DNA of 64,000 nucleotides, from contig JAMXBD010002458.1 in assembly GCA_024138025.1 (NCBI GenBank), forward strand, positions 1-64,000, read 5' to 3'. A model generated the notes under the pieces. The model searched no databases and was not told the origin of the DNA. It saw only the letters and a list, made by a program, of their open reading frames with translations. Source of the stretch: Combretum micranthum (lineage: Eukaryota; Streptophyta; Magnoliopsida; Myrtales; Combretaceae). The position numbers and the translations under genes are program-made. Of this stretch, positions 23,569 to 36,993 are shown one piece after another. The number at the start of each line of letters is the position of its first letter. Positions within the stretch are counted from its first letter, which is position 1.

Positions 23569-26500
23569 TGTCATGTCTCAAAGGATAGTCTAAGTGTAAT
23601 AGTCTGTTGCATGCTATATAGGACTTAGGAACTGCTATCACAACCGTTCCAAAGTCTCGTACAGATGCAATACGTACCTTTAGGATAATAGAATACATAA
23701 ACCAATGGAGATACATAGTTTAATTTGACATACTATAAGCATCAGAACATAAAACATGATACCACATAATTAATTACAAGAGTTCTAGGGGAATTACTCC
23801 ATAAAATAATATCAAGTTTAATAATAGCCTTTTACAATGATTCGATAAATAAAAGGGTTTCCTATGGAAGTCTACATAAAATCAAACATAAACTTCTAAT
23901 GGAAACTCTTATTCCTATGCTTGCTTGGTAGGATGCCTCGACCTTAACAATATATAGGGATACTACAATAAGAAAAAGCTGTGGGGGCGTAAGCTACACT
24001 AGCTTAGTGAGTGAATACTTCCATAAAGAAATTTATAACAAATCATTCAATCAAGTTAATTATTCAATCATATGGAATGCATCAACCACATGAACAAACA
24101 ATCAAATGATCAGTTGGAAATCATATGTGAATGGATTTACGGCGTTAGCAAATTAACGAATACTGCGGTACTACCGTTGAATTAATGTACCATTTATGGA
24201 TCATGGGTAATCGACTTATGTCGTTTATGGATCACGATCAACCAACTTTTAGCCGATTACGGATCATAGGTAACCAACATATGCTAATGCTCCATCTCCA
24301 TTGTAAAGTGATTATGTTTGTATTAATTTATCAATCTGAATAATCATTAATATTTAATACCCATTTCTTAGGTGATCAACAATTTTTGCAGACAATCAAT
24401 CATATAATACTCTAAACAAGCATAAGTTAATCACCTGATTCCGATATTCTTAATACCATTTTTTAACTCATCAATAAGCATACATAATCCCCCATAATTC
24501 TCATAACGCAAATTCCATTTTATCTTTTTCCTTATAATCTAGTGCAACTAATTGCTACAATCACAAGTAAGAAATGAACTTAGGAAATAATACTCATTCG
24601 GCTATTGGTCCCTAGTCTCTTAGTAATAGTAATCCGGTGGTAATGAATTCTCGGAATCCAAGTCACCTAAACGAAAGAAATACCCAAATGATTATTTCAA
24701 CTCATATCTAATCCATTTTATTTCATAAAAACTGTTAAGCTCGTAATTCTCGTCATTAATAGAAATCCCAACTTAAAACGGTTATAACTTGGTCATTTTA
24801 ACTTGGAATTCCGCAAATTATATACCAATTCCTAACTACTTCGAAAGATCTATCTAATTATAATATAATATCTCAATTTTGAAAAACTTTTATGTCTCAA
24901 AAAGATCCTAACAGATCTGGTCAGTATCCAAACTCCCATTTTCGAAATTGTTATTGTGAGGAATTATGACATTTCTTCTATACATGCTAATTATGCATGC
25001 AATATTAACAAATTACTATCATGAATGGTATGTTATGAGCTTCCTATATGCAATTTCATGATGATATTCTATTAGATAATACTTTTGGAAACTTTTACTT
25101 TACAATTTATCATGAATACTTAACCTAGTAAGTCTAGTTTTGTGTTCTTGATAAACCATATTTGTTTAGAGATTTTTCTTAATAAACTCATTTATTCTTG
25201 CTACAATTAAGTCTTTATTGTATCTATTTCTTAAGGTCTCCATTTTTCAATATACATCCTCATTTTACACTTTGTAATCAAGTGTTTAAATATTAGCTAT
25301 TCTTAGATCCGAATTTTGTAAAAATGGTTTTTAAGTGGTTTCCTTAAGAAAACTTATTTGATGCTTTAAAAATTCAAGGCTCCATTATTCCTATCCCCTA
25401 AGAAATTCATTTCCTTAATAAAATTTCAATTTTGAGTTTGAAAAATAGGTGTTTACATATCCTCTTTTCCTAGTTACGAATTTCATGTAACTATCCTAAG
25501 ATCTAAAATTTCTATTTTGTAAATGTTCCTTTTTGACAAATTTCTCTTAGTAGATCTACCATTAACTTACAAAAATCATTTCCTATTGTTACCAATTCCA
25601 TAAACTCTTCATTTTTCACATAAAAATCATGTTTTGGATTTGAAAAATAGGTTTTTAAAATGCAACTCTTTTTCCATCCGAATTTACAAAAGTTTGTTTT
25701 TGTGAAACCAAATTTGTTCTTGAGCTTTTTGGCTCATCTTCATAAATATCCTAACTTTTAGAAATAATAAATCATTCATTTACATAAGACAAAAATCTTT
25801 ATGACCATTTAGTCATCTTGAACATAATAAATGCATGAGATCTCCAATATCATGTAAAAGAATAAATGTTTAAAAGCTAGATCTAAGTGTAATGATCATG
25901 TTAAATGCATAAAGTGAAGTATACTACTTATGACAATAATGTAGTAGCAAGATTCCTACATGAAATCATCACTATATGAATATATGTTATGATTATGATA
26001 AAAATATAACCTTTAATAAATAGATCCACAACTTGTGATGGCTTGATCATCATATTCTAGTGGTTTCATGTCCCTAGCATGAAGCTCATAGGGATTTTTA
26101 TGAATCCACACATGAATGTTCTAGCCATTACATGTCTTTGTGGTAGTAGAGTTTAGATCTATACCTATTTAGTGTTTGAAACAAGGAAGCTTGAGGAAAA
26201 AAAAAATTTGTTGTGTGAGTATATAAGGGGAGGGGAGTATCATGGCACACTAGAGAGAAAAGAGGGAGAGTTTGCAAGAATATTTCCAAAATGAAATGAG
26301 GAAAGAGAAAGGAAAGGCATTAAAGAATATATAGGGAATGAAATTAGGGTTTGTGTGATTAAAATAAAGGAAGAAAAATAAAAAAATGAGGAAAAAAAGA
26401 GGGGGCAGGGGGGTTGGGTGGGTTGGGTTCGCTGGCATTAAGGAGGGGAGGGAGAGAAAATGAGTTTTGTAATTTTTTCAAATTTAATTTGTGTAATAAA

Positions 26501-27053
26501 GTGTATTGGAAAAGCAAATGTAGGAATGTGATGTAATAAGGTAAGGTTTGGTTGTAAGGATGTAAGAGTAGGGGTATGGGTTGTGAGTGTGAGTAGGGTA
26601 TGGGCTTGTACTTATGAATAGTAATGAATAGTAGATTAGACAATTAAGTTACCAGTTAGTAAAGAAAATATGATACAAAAGCTATAACTATATTTTTTAA
26701 ACCGAAAAATTATAATAAATATATTTTTGAATTGCTTATTAAATTTTGGTCTTAATGAGTATTCTAGAATATTTTTCTAATTTTGAATCCTGAGGGCTGG
26801 TTTTCCGGAACGGATCCCGGTTTGTTTTGAAACAAATAACTCCCGAAAATTGATTTTTTTATATTTCAATATATTCTTTAGAACTATAATCTAGGTTAAC
26901 TTGCTCTCATAATTTCTATGGTTTTATTCTTGATGAAGCTGGACCTAGGGTTTCTAGGTTTCTTTCTAACCCTAGCTATTCCAGTTTAGGGTTTCGATTT
27001 TCAATTCGGTTCTCGAAGTCAAAATTGGTTTACCAAGAAAACCGAGGCTTACA
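23569..27053 (-). repeat. LTR of element D
   Basis: 3,485 bp, TG...CA on the minus strand. It carries the blocks common to chromovirus LTRs in this window: ggatttacggcg at 24133, cttagtgagtga at 24003, and the start block with accctag/gggtttc motifs. A private short tandem repeat of about 38 bp (ttatggatcatgggtaatcg and variants, three copies) lies at 24190-24280. A TATA-like ttatatac on the minus strand lies at about 26217-26226, next to a G-rich tract at 26400-26440. ORFs at 26250-26643 (minus) are low-complexity chance frames. Confidence 0.85.
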
Positions 27054-27971
27054 GATAGGTATTTAGGCTAAATGATATGAAGGACAAATAGGAAATGATT
27101 TATTGATTAATATAGGTTTTATATGTAAATTAACCAATAATAGTGAAATTAAATATAAATTAAATAAAGAAACAAAATTGACTCTATTAGAACTAGAAGC
27201 ATAAGAATGATAGCACCTATGAAAATAGACAGTATCTTATTAGAAGGAGAATAATGGAATCTAGGAAGACATGTAGAAGCAAGCAATACTAGTAGGATTC
27301 CTGAAGATACTATTATGTACCAAAATCTTGGTAGAACATTTAGCATCAAGTTATAGATTGTCAACATAAGAATATAGACACAAGTAGTGAGGCATCATAA
27401 GAAATACATTCAAAAATAGAAAGGAGAAATACAATAGAAGAGGAAAATATGGAAATAGAAGTATTAAAGGTAGATTTTTTGTATAGGACCAAACACTAAT
27501 AGGATTTACTATTCAATATTTAGACAGTATAGGATATCTTAAAGAAAATGAAGAGGATTATTTTGTAGAATACAATAAAAAAAATAAAGGATATACATTT
27601 GTTAAAGAAACTAGCTTAGAGCTAAAGAAAAATAAGGAGGTTAGAGAAAAGGTCATTAGAAAAGAAGTAAGAGGAGAAAAGGAAGCATTTATGATAAAGT
27701 TTGAATTTTCATATAAAGACAAAGGAAGTATAAGTGCAAAAATTGAAGATAGGCAACAAGTGAAAAGTTTTGATGAAGTACAAGAAGGTACACTTGAGTT
27801 AATGAAATATCTCAATTCCTCACCTAGTTAAATTAGAAATAATTTAATTGAATAATATAGTAGATAGTTAATTGTGAACATAGTTAAATAGTTTAAATAA
27901 ATAAAAGAAGTAAATAATATAATATGATTAGACAAATTGATATAATTAAGTTAGGAAATATGTTAAATTAA
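27054..27971 (+). pseudogene. Endogenous pararetrovirus relic, left part (movement-protein-like region)
   Basis: Plus-strand coding remains in alternating frames. Around 27295-27360 the frame RIPEDTIMYQNLGRTF is seen; this and its place ahead of the capsid part fit the movement-protein region of Caulimoviridae polyproteins (tentative). At 27480-27830 a lysine/glutamate-rich stretch is almost fully open (NKGYTFVKETSLELKKNKEV, GEKEAFMIKFEFSYKDKGSI, ending YLNSSPS stop). The same AT-biased, A-rich coding style continues after 53574, where capsid, zinc and protease motifs appear; the two parts are separated by solo LTR C and its target duplication attaa. Many stops; certainly not functional. Confidence 0.6.
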
Positions 27972-29039
27972 GATTTGGGATTTCACATTTTACTTTTGAA
28001 AATGTTTAATTATTTCCTCTATGTACATGGCAAATTGAATTTCAAAGTTTTTCTCTATTTCTTAGATATAACCTGTTTTCATTATTTAGGAATCCTAAGC
28101 TTATAAACATTCAATTCTAAATGTTATGCAAACTCCTAAACTCTTGAATGTTATTTTAGATTCCATATCCCAAATCTCCAAAATTTTGAATTAATTTACT
28201 TTTCAAAAATATCAGTTTTAAACCTAAACTCAAATTAAACATCAATTTCTTATAAATTAAATTTCTAAATCATGTTTCTAAATCGATTCATTAATTTCTA
28301 TAATATAAATTCTCGAATTATTTTCTAACTAGTTTTAATACATAATATATTTATCAGAGAAGTTTAAACTTAATACCGCTACCCTAAAAATATCTTTAAT
28401 TTACCTTATCTTTTCTTTTCCCCTTATTTTTCCCCTGCCCCCTTCTTTTGTTTTCTTACTTTCCATGTTTTCCTTTTCTTCTTCATTTTTCTTCTCTTCT
28501 TCTTTCTCTTTTCCCACAAATTCAAGCTCCAAAATCTCAAGTTCAAGAAGATCTTTAAAAAAGTTCATGGAAGAAATGAAGATAGGAAGTAGAAATCAAG
28601 TTAGAAGTAGATTCAACAACAAGAAAAGATTTCAAAATTGCATGTGCTTGCTAAAAGATAAGTAAAGTTGTTTTACTTTGTTTGATTCATTGTTTCTATA
28701 TATATATGATGGATTAGCGTTAGATATAAGTAGAAATTGTGACAAAGTTGGTAAACAATGGATATATAAATATGTAAGTTTTCTAGGTTAGCATATACAT
28801 GTATAGGTTAGATGATTCATAACATGATTTGAAGTTAAATGAAGTAAAACATGAATATAGATGTTAGGGATGATGATTCTAGGTTTATATGTGGGTATAG
28901 GATATTAGATGATGAAAAATGATGTAAAAGAAGTAGTAAAATGAGTTAAGTTTTCAAAATGTAAAGCATAGCTATGAGCACGAGATGAACACGAAGAGTT
29001 ATATATGGCCATGCTCTTCACTTTTTCTTGGAAATTTTC

Positions 29040-31000
29040 AAAGTTTAATCATCAGAGAAGAAACACGGCTATAATACGGTTGCATGTATCACGCCGTACT
29101 TCTCTTTGATTCATTTTAACAATAACAATTTCAAATCCCAAACAGCACAGTTAAAACATAGGATGATCTATCTCTTCGTGTTCTACCTTGTTTCTTGCGT
29201 GTTTCATATGCTAAGAGGAAACATGGCTAGAACACGATTATGTGTATTTAACCGTGTTTCTCTTTGTGTAGGGTTTTCATATGGATTTTCTTAAAATCTT
29301 TGTAGCGGAAAAAAAAAAAAAAACCCTAAAGCAGGAATCCATGTGCTTTAATTAAATCAGATTCAAGTGGAATAAATCCGAAAATTTACCTTGCAGTTTC
29401 GTATCTAGAAACTTAGAATCAATTGCTTCCACTTCAGATTTGCAAGGCACCATGATTTTGTTGCGCCCTCTATGTAGTCCACACGAACAAGCACACCAAA
29501 AAGGAATCACCTTTGCATGCTAGCACAATCTAGAACTCTTGTAGATTGATTAAGAAGAAACGAGTGTTTTTCTGTCGTAATTTTTTCTCTTTGTTAGGGT
29601 TACAGAGTTTCTCTACTGTCTAATATGACTGTAAAGAGTTATAACCCTAATAGAGGCTATTGGTCCTATTTATAATATATCAATTTTTCAACTGACATTA
29701 AATACACCTAATCTCATTAGGGATAGACATGACAACAACACTCTTAAAATAATTAAACTATTATTCATAATAATAATTTAATTATTTTATTCTTCCCACT
29801 AGACTTAAAAAAAAAAATCCATGATGCCTTTTTTTTTTTTCTTATTCTTTTGTGTGTGACCCTATAGGTTCATTTGATATGGTAGTTAAGTTAAAAACTA
29901 TTTTTCAGTAAACAAAACATAAGTGACCTCTAGCAAGACATTATGTTTACCCAAATCAAATGAAGATCGATGATCCGATTTTACCTGTTCTATAACATAT
30001 GTCATCATCATTTTGTCTCACGACATCTAGATTGACAATAAGACATCGATAAAGTCACCCTTATATCATTCAATCTTAATGTTTCTTGATCTCTTAGTGA
30101 GCTGATAACACGAATGAAATTGATGACACTATCAATTTATTTGAGCATAGCCATGCATTTGTCAGTTTCACTTATTGAGGGGCTCAAGGATATCTTTCTC
30201 ATAAAGAGAGGGATAAATCCCATCTTAATCACTCAGCCTCCTCTACATGATTCACATTATGTCCAATCAAAACCTTTATGATTGTTCGGTTAAGAACAAC
30301 GTTTGATTCAGTCGAAACATAATATTACTCATGTTGGAATCTATGGTGCTTTTAGGTTTAAGGATGCATTGACATTGTTATTATAAGAAATACTTATGAA
30401 TCTGGTCCATGTAGTGATCTTATAGCGAGTTAATCCAATATATATATATATATATATATATCTTCAATATATTTACTTATGAATTTTATTTGTATCTCTA
30501 TACATATAAACATCTCATGATTATCAAATGAAACTCATAATGGATTTAATTCATTATAAAGTAAGCATCCAAACTTTATAAAAAAAATGCCTCTAAATTA
30601 AAATACATGAAATGACAATACTTAGTAATTAGCTTAAGGCATAATCACTAACACTTTGATCATAGTGTGTTTAATATGTCAAGTGAAACACATCAAGAAC
30701 ATGCCTTATTGTATCTTACTGTGTTTCTCTTTGACATTGGAAGTGCTTTTTCATTTGATGAAATATAGGGAAAACATGACTTATTATATTACGCTATGCT
30801 TCTCATTTGTTATGTCGTGTTTTTCAATTGTTTCTATTAAAAAAGAAGCAGACTAGAACACAACTTTTCTTATTATGTCAACTTCTCTTTGAGCTCCAAA
30901 GCACAAACAAACACAATGGAAACATGGTATGTTATCTTTGATCGTGTTTCTTCATATGTTGATACATAGGGTGAAACACGGTCTGTGTTCTTCATAAAAG
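29040..31000 (+). repeat. Diverged tandem array of hairpin units in LTR C
   Basis: About six diverged units, each an imperfect inverted repeat opening gaaacacgg/gaaacatgg and closing ccgtgtttctctttg or similar: near 29061-29106, 29217-29272, 30661-30735, 30768-30822, 30921-30955 and 30972-30995. The array is split by the copia-like solo LTR at 29303-30653. In RNA each unit could fold into a stem-loop. Confidence 0.6.
29303..30653 (-). mobile_element. Copia-like solo LTR inside LTR C
   Basis: Flanked by a perfect target duplication ctttg (29298-29302 and 30654-30658). On the minus strand it starts tgttagtgattatgcc and ends ttccgcta; the last bases are TA where CA is expected, probably one C-to-T change. 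1,351 bp, no primer site or coding region, so a solo LTR. The start and an (AT)n run at 30438-30462 fit Ty1/copia LTRs, but the superfamily is inferred from general look only. It splits the hairpin array of LTR C. Confidence 0.72.
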
Positions 31001-32550
31001 TTAAATAAAATAAAAAAATAGAAAATGATAGTTAATGTGTTATATTAGTTAATTGATATAATTAAGCATGAGTTTAGTGAATTCCTTAAATTTAATAAAT
31101 AATTGATTAAATAAAGAAGTTAGATATAAAATGGACTTAGTTAATAATCTTAAGCTCAACTCGACTAAATATTCTTCAACGAGCTAAAACGAATTAGATT
31201 GATTAAGTTTAATCAACTTCGTATAATAATTGGATTAAATGATTAATTCTAATCATTTTGGCTAAGATTAAGTTAAAATAAGCTTAATAACTAATTATTG
31301 GTTTAGCTTAATGTATTAGGTTAAACCATAAATAACATGGGGAATATGTTGTTCCAAATGTGCGTTTGCTTGGGAAATGAGTGTTTTTGAATATAAATGC
31401 TTTGATGATGATGCTTTTGTAATAAATATTCATAAACAAAGAGAAAAGAAATAATTTGATAAACAATGGAGAATTGTCTGTATCTTAGTGGGGTGATCTT
31501 CACAGTTATAGCGAGGTTCCTAATTAGTGTTTAATCAAATGGGGTTTTAATAAAAGTTTGATATAAGTAGAAAATTCACTTAATTTCTTATATGAGTTTA
31601 ATTTCATGAACATATATGAATGTCTGATTTATCTTTTGAGATAGCCCTGGCTTACCTTTGTTTCTATGTGGGTTCTGAATTAATAAGGTACGCAGTGACG
31701 TGCTTGTTATTTGTTAGGATAAGCATTCCTAATGAACTAATACTTAAAGATAGCTTAATAATCAATAAATATTACTCGTGTCGTATCATTTAGTTTGGTA
31801 TGGGGAGCAATAATCTTGTCCCAAGCGAGGCATGGTAGTTAGGGACTTAGGCTGTGAATTCCCAAAATTTTGCGATCGGTTAAGTTTAAACCCTAATCGA
31901 AAGGTCAACCAGAAACCCTAAGGTCAACAAAACCCTAGTTAGACATAATAGTTTAAGTCCGGCAATCCCGTGATCGCAACTCTAAGTAAGTAAGTAAGAG
32001 ATTAGCATGTGGGATAATTCGTAATAACATAAGGAAGCTTAAAAAGATCAGATTAGTAAAACGATAAATCGTTTTAAAACCAAACGGAACAGTTCTTGAA
32101 AAACATGTCCCGGGGTTTGGAATAGTAAAAATACTTTGAATATACCGTTAGACTCGTAAAAATGTAAGGTTTTCAAAAATATCAGTTTTATAATTTTTCG
32201 ATAAGTAAAAATAACGGATATTGCATTTATACGTGTATTTTCTTACTACCGGTACTTTATTAGTTATATCTACTTTACATTATACTATTCATTTATCTCT
32301 ACTATTTTCTAACACCTACTCTTACACTCTATACACCTATTATCTTTACATTTTACCTTTCCTATAAATTTATATCACATCTACCTTACTTATTATTACA
32401 TTTAATTAACAAAAATACAAAAAAAAAAAAAAAAAAAACACTCTCTCCCCTCTCTCTAACAAGGCCGGCGCCCTGTCCATCTCTCCCTCTCTCATTTTTT
32501 TTTTAAAAATTTTTCTTTTGTAAATCACATAAAATTCACTCCTATTTTCC

Positions 32551-32558
32551 TATAAATA
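32551..32558 (+). promoter_or_regulatory. TATA box of LTR B
   Basis: ttcctataaatacccttt, with the same tataaataccc on the minus strand of the related solo LTR at about 58801-58809. In both, a GC-rich ggcgcc box lies some 70-90 bp upstream. Confidence 0.6.
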
Positions 32559-35500
32559 CCCTTTCTCCTCTTTCATTTCTTTCACACTTCATCTACCCAT
32601 AAATTCTTTACCAAATCTCTCCAATTTTTTTCTCTCAAAACTCTCTCCACATACACTCTCAAAATACTCTAAAACCCCCTTCTACATACAAAAAACTCAT
32701 TCACACATAATACTCAAAAACCCTCTTTAGGTGAAATTTTCTTTACAAATTTCTTCTTACCATGTCATGTAACTTTACATAACCATGGTGTGAGTTTCCA
32801 AAAACTAAATGTTATGAAAGCTACACTATGTTCATGTATTGTTCATGTTCATGAATATCTATTTATATATTTATGTTGTTACTTTACCTTACTCATATTA
32901 TTATTGTTATTATATCTAACTAAGTATAATTATGTATCTACATATATATTCTTTAGAGCATATAAGCTCACTTGTAATTTATTTACTTTCATACAAAGCA
33001 ATTTGTTTACTTCTTTATTTGCAATTTATTTATTTTATGTTGTTTTAAGACTAGTCTCTAGTCTTAGACTTATCCTCATCAAGTCTAAACAATTTCTCTC
33101 TTTTATTTTTTTTCTTTCTTTTTGGGACTAGTTTACTTCTTAGTCTTGGGAGCCTTGAAGAAACTAAGACTCCAAATACTTGACTCTATTATTTATTATG
33201 TTACTTTTGCTTGTTATTATTCCCATGATCATGCACATAAAGATTTTTGTCTAAACCTTAAAGCTTCATAATATACTTTTTGCAAAAATGAGATTTTATC
33301 ACCAAAGATGATTCTATATGAAATTTAGAATTTATGATTTAATGAAATTAAATTTATTCTTTTCAAAACTCTAGGAAGGACTCACTATAATCTTGAAGCT
33401 ACCTTTGTTTTGAAAAGCTTTTTAATAATTTCTATATTATATTGTTTTCCAAAAAGAAAATGACTTTTGATACTAAAATGTTTTCTATAAAAACATAATA
33501 TAAAAAAACCCATAAAAAGGGAATGAGAGTTCTTAAATCAAGATTTTTTAAATAAATGGTCAAAGAAAAATTTGTATAGAAAACACATAGGAAAAGTGAC
33601 ACTAATATTGAAAATTTCGAAAAGAAGAAATTTATTCTTATTAAAAAATAATTAAGGAAAATAGTAGGATAAACATGAAAGAATTCTTTGAAAACAAAAG
33701 AATCAAAATATTCATTTTAAAATGATTTACAAAATGGATTTCTTGTAAACTATGGTTTTCTAAACTATTAACTAACATTATTTTAGTCAAGAAATTTGGT
33801 TGGACAACAAACACTTCAGCATGGATGAAATATGAGATATATATATATATATATATGAAAAAGAATTTCTCAACTATATAGATAACTAAGTATTTATCAA
33901 AATAATTTTTGGATGATTTTATGTTTGAAACAAAATGCTTTTGGGATGGGAAAATTCGTGGTGACTTTGATCGCCACTATTTTGCAGCCCAAATGATCTA
34001 TTTTGATGAAAATAGTTTTAGAAAAGGAGAGATCTTTTCTAATAGGTTAAAATCGGTATATTATATGTGTAATTCCGAGTTAAAATGACGACTTATGGCC
34101 ATTCTAAATTAGAATTATCTTCTATGCGAACTTTGATGTTCTCATCACATAGTTTTGTCAAATTTCAAGAAAGTTATCAAGAAATACTCATTTCGGGTAT
34201 TTTTCTTGACTAGGTGATCCCGAGGAAGAATACCCGTATCCCGAGGATTATTTTGACTAAGTGGATTATTTGAGCGACTCATCCATTTAGAAGAAGTGTC
34301 GCCATGGTAATATGAGTTTATTTCCTTAAAATGCTTTACTTGATTATGCTTGTAGTTTAGTCGCATTAGAATTAAGGAAAGACAAATTGATATGTATGTG
34401 AAAATTATTGAAAGGATTCTAAGAATATCAAGGCGGGAATTGATTATAAGTAATTGTTTGTTTTAGTATAGCACTTGATATGTATGAGATTCTATGATCA
34501 CCTTAAAATTGATAATAATGATGTCATAATATCTTAAATAAATTGATTAATGCATACCACGAAGTGAGTCACATTGCATGGGGTTGTTATCATTGGGTGA
34601 AAAGGATAGTAACACTGTCAAAAGCAACACTTGGTGGCTATGATCGAAAGCGATTGCTTGGCGACATGGAATCAAACTAATGCTTGGTGGAAATTTGAAG
34701 GCTTCACTCAACCTGAGTAGTCTTAATATGCTTGGTGGTAATGATCAAAAGCATAACTCAACTAAAACTACTCGTTTTGAGATTACTTATGTCACGCCTT
34801 GAAGGGTACCTTAAACGTGGTAGTCCACCGTACACAATATTAAAGCCTAGGAATGACTGCCTCACTCACGTAAAGGCTTCCAAACTATATACAAGGCGTC
34901 TAACACATAGAGGAGACACATCAGAGTGATACATTTTATATTGATACAACTTGAACAATATAAAGGAAATACAATGTACTATATTTCAATTACAATTCAT
35001 CAAAAGATTTCACTACATAAAACTATTACAAAGTAATTCACAAAACCTAGCTCACATCTTCAAATATCCTTACTTCCTGCCAGAATCCTAAAATCATATT
35101 CGGCTCCAACCATCTCGGTCCCCAGGTAGCATTCTCCCGTTAACCTGTTTATTCAAACATTTATTGGGGTATAAGCTACACTAGCTTAGTGAGAGTTCCT
35201 TTAATTTCGTATCCTAACAAGCAAGTTATAATTCATTCATATGTTATGTATGAACAAACACATGAGCAGACAAGCATATGACTTTCCGGTAGCCATATGT
35301 GAATGGATTTACGCCCTCCATTCGAGGTTGGGGTGGTCCATAAGTCATGCAACCATAATTCCAATCTTAAGTGGGGTGGTCCATAAGTTATGCAACCATA
35401 ATCCTGATCTATTTCTCTTAGTCATACAACATCTGTTGTTTTATTGTGGTAGTTTCAAGTGCCTACCCCACTTCCATTAACTTAAGCGATTTCGTATCCT

Positions 35501-36993
35501 TAATATTAACACAAGCTCCCACGCCTTCGCTAATATATCTTCGTCCTACCAAAGGTATACTTGCTAATGCAATGTGACTCACTACGTAATATGCATGTAC
35601 AATTTATTCGTATAATCGTGGCATGTTAATTATGTAGGTTAAGAGCGATCATAGAGAATTTCAGACAATTCAAGTCTATACTAGCTCATATAATGTTTTT
35701 ACAATAAGTCTCGTCTCGATATACTTATCATTCATTCAACCAAGATTAGATCATAACTCATCACAATTTTATCTTTTCCTAATTCTAATGCCACTACGAT
35801 TACAAGCACATATAAGGTAACAAAATAAGAGGAACACTCACATGTCCATTGGACTCTGGTCTTTTAACTGTAATAGTCAGATGGCAACGAATCCTTGAAA
35901 GCAAGGTCACCTAAGGAAAGAAATACCCAAATGAGTATTTTAACTCAAAACTAGTCCATTCTATCTCATACCAACTATCAAATTCGTAATTCTTGTCCTA
36001 AGCGAGAATTCCAACTTAAAACGGCTATAACTTGGTTATTTTAACTCTGAATTTAGCAAATTATATACCGATTTCTATTTACTTTGAAAGATCTATCCAT
36101 TTCCCAAGTTAAATCAAACATCTAGGGTCATTTGAGGGTTGAAAAGATACTGTACAGTATGGTTACGAAAATTCCAGTTTTGATTTCTTATTGAAAATTA
36201 TTACTTTTTTCCACTTAACTTTTTAGATCAACTTATATTGGTTGTACACTTGTAAAGAGAACTTCTAGCCAAAGATAAAAGATTAAATACTTATATGATC
36301 CTAATGGTATTGTCCAAATGAAAATTCCAAGAATCTGCTTTTGTAAAAACCAAAATTTTGAGTTGAAACTCATTTTCTTGTTTTGAGAAAATCCTTTGCT
36401 AAAACTTATATGACTCAATGAAAATAATTTTCTCATCTCACCTATTATCAAAGCATCCCATTTTCCATATAAAACTCTTATTTTGAAGTCTAAAATAGGT
36501 TTTCAAAATTCATCTCTTCCTAGGTCCGAATTTCTTCCTTGAGTTTTAGAATGAAAATAAGACCTAGACTTGTCTTTTACAAAACTCTCTATTTTAGAAA
36601 TACCTTTTAGGAAAACTCATCTAAACTTATGAAAATCCAATCCTTAGGATATCTATACCAAGTGCCTTTTATATTTTTGTCTAAATCTTCATTTTGAGGT
36701 TAGATAATGGGTTTCAAAAATGGGTATTAGCTTAGATCCGAATTTTCAAAAATTGGTTTTGAACATATCTTTTGATAAAATCCATCAAGACTTATGAAAA
36801 ATCATCTTTTGCATATCCTATCTTAAGTGCATTCCATATCTTGAACAAAATATTCATTTTTTGGTTGGAAAACATGTTTTAAGTTATGCCTTTGTCTAGA
36901 TCTGAAAATGAATTTTTTTTGAAAAATAATCTTTGAATCACCTTTGAACCATGTAAAATGAAGTCTTGATGATATATACCCATTAAGCCTTCA

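Larger units (their letters stand above)
22796..27053 (-). mobile_element. Second chromovirus (element D), 5' part only, minus strand
   Basis: Read on the minus strand: LTR from 27053 (tgtaagcctc) to 23569 (catgaca), an 8-nt spacer, a primer site, then a leader ORF, after which recognisable retrotransposon sequence stops at about 22.8 kb. No gag, pol or second LTR is seen, so most of the element has been deleted. The base pairs gatag (27054-27058) would be its target duplication on the right, but the partner is not available. It abuts the pararetrovirus relic. Confidence 0.82.

Noticed and set aside
26250..26643. Overlapping minus-strand ORFs rich in Pro, Phe and Leu
   Set aside because: They arise from a purine-rich low-complexity tract in the element D LTR; no domain, no start context, and the composition explains the open frames.
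32790..33131. 113-codon hydrophobic plus-strand ORF
   Set aside because: It lies inside solo LTR B, is AT-driven and has no homologous frame in related LTRs.
30438..33856. (AT)n runs at 30438-30462 and 33836-33856 as origins or special sites
   Set aside because: Ordinary dinucleotide microsatellites within LTRs; similar runs occur at 2251 and 7372.
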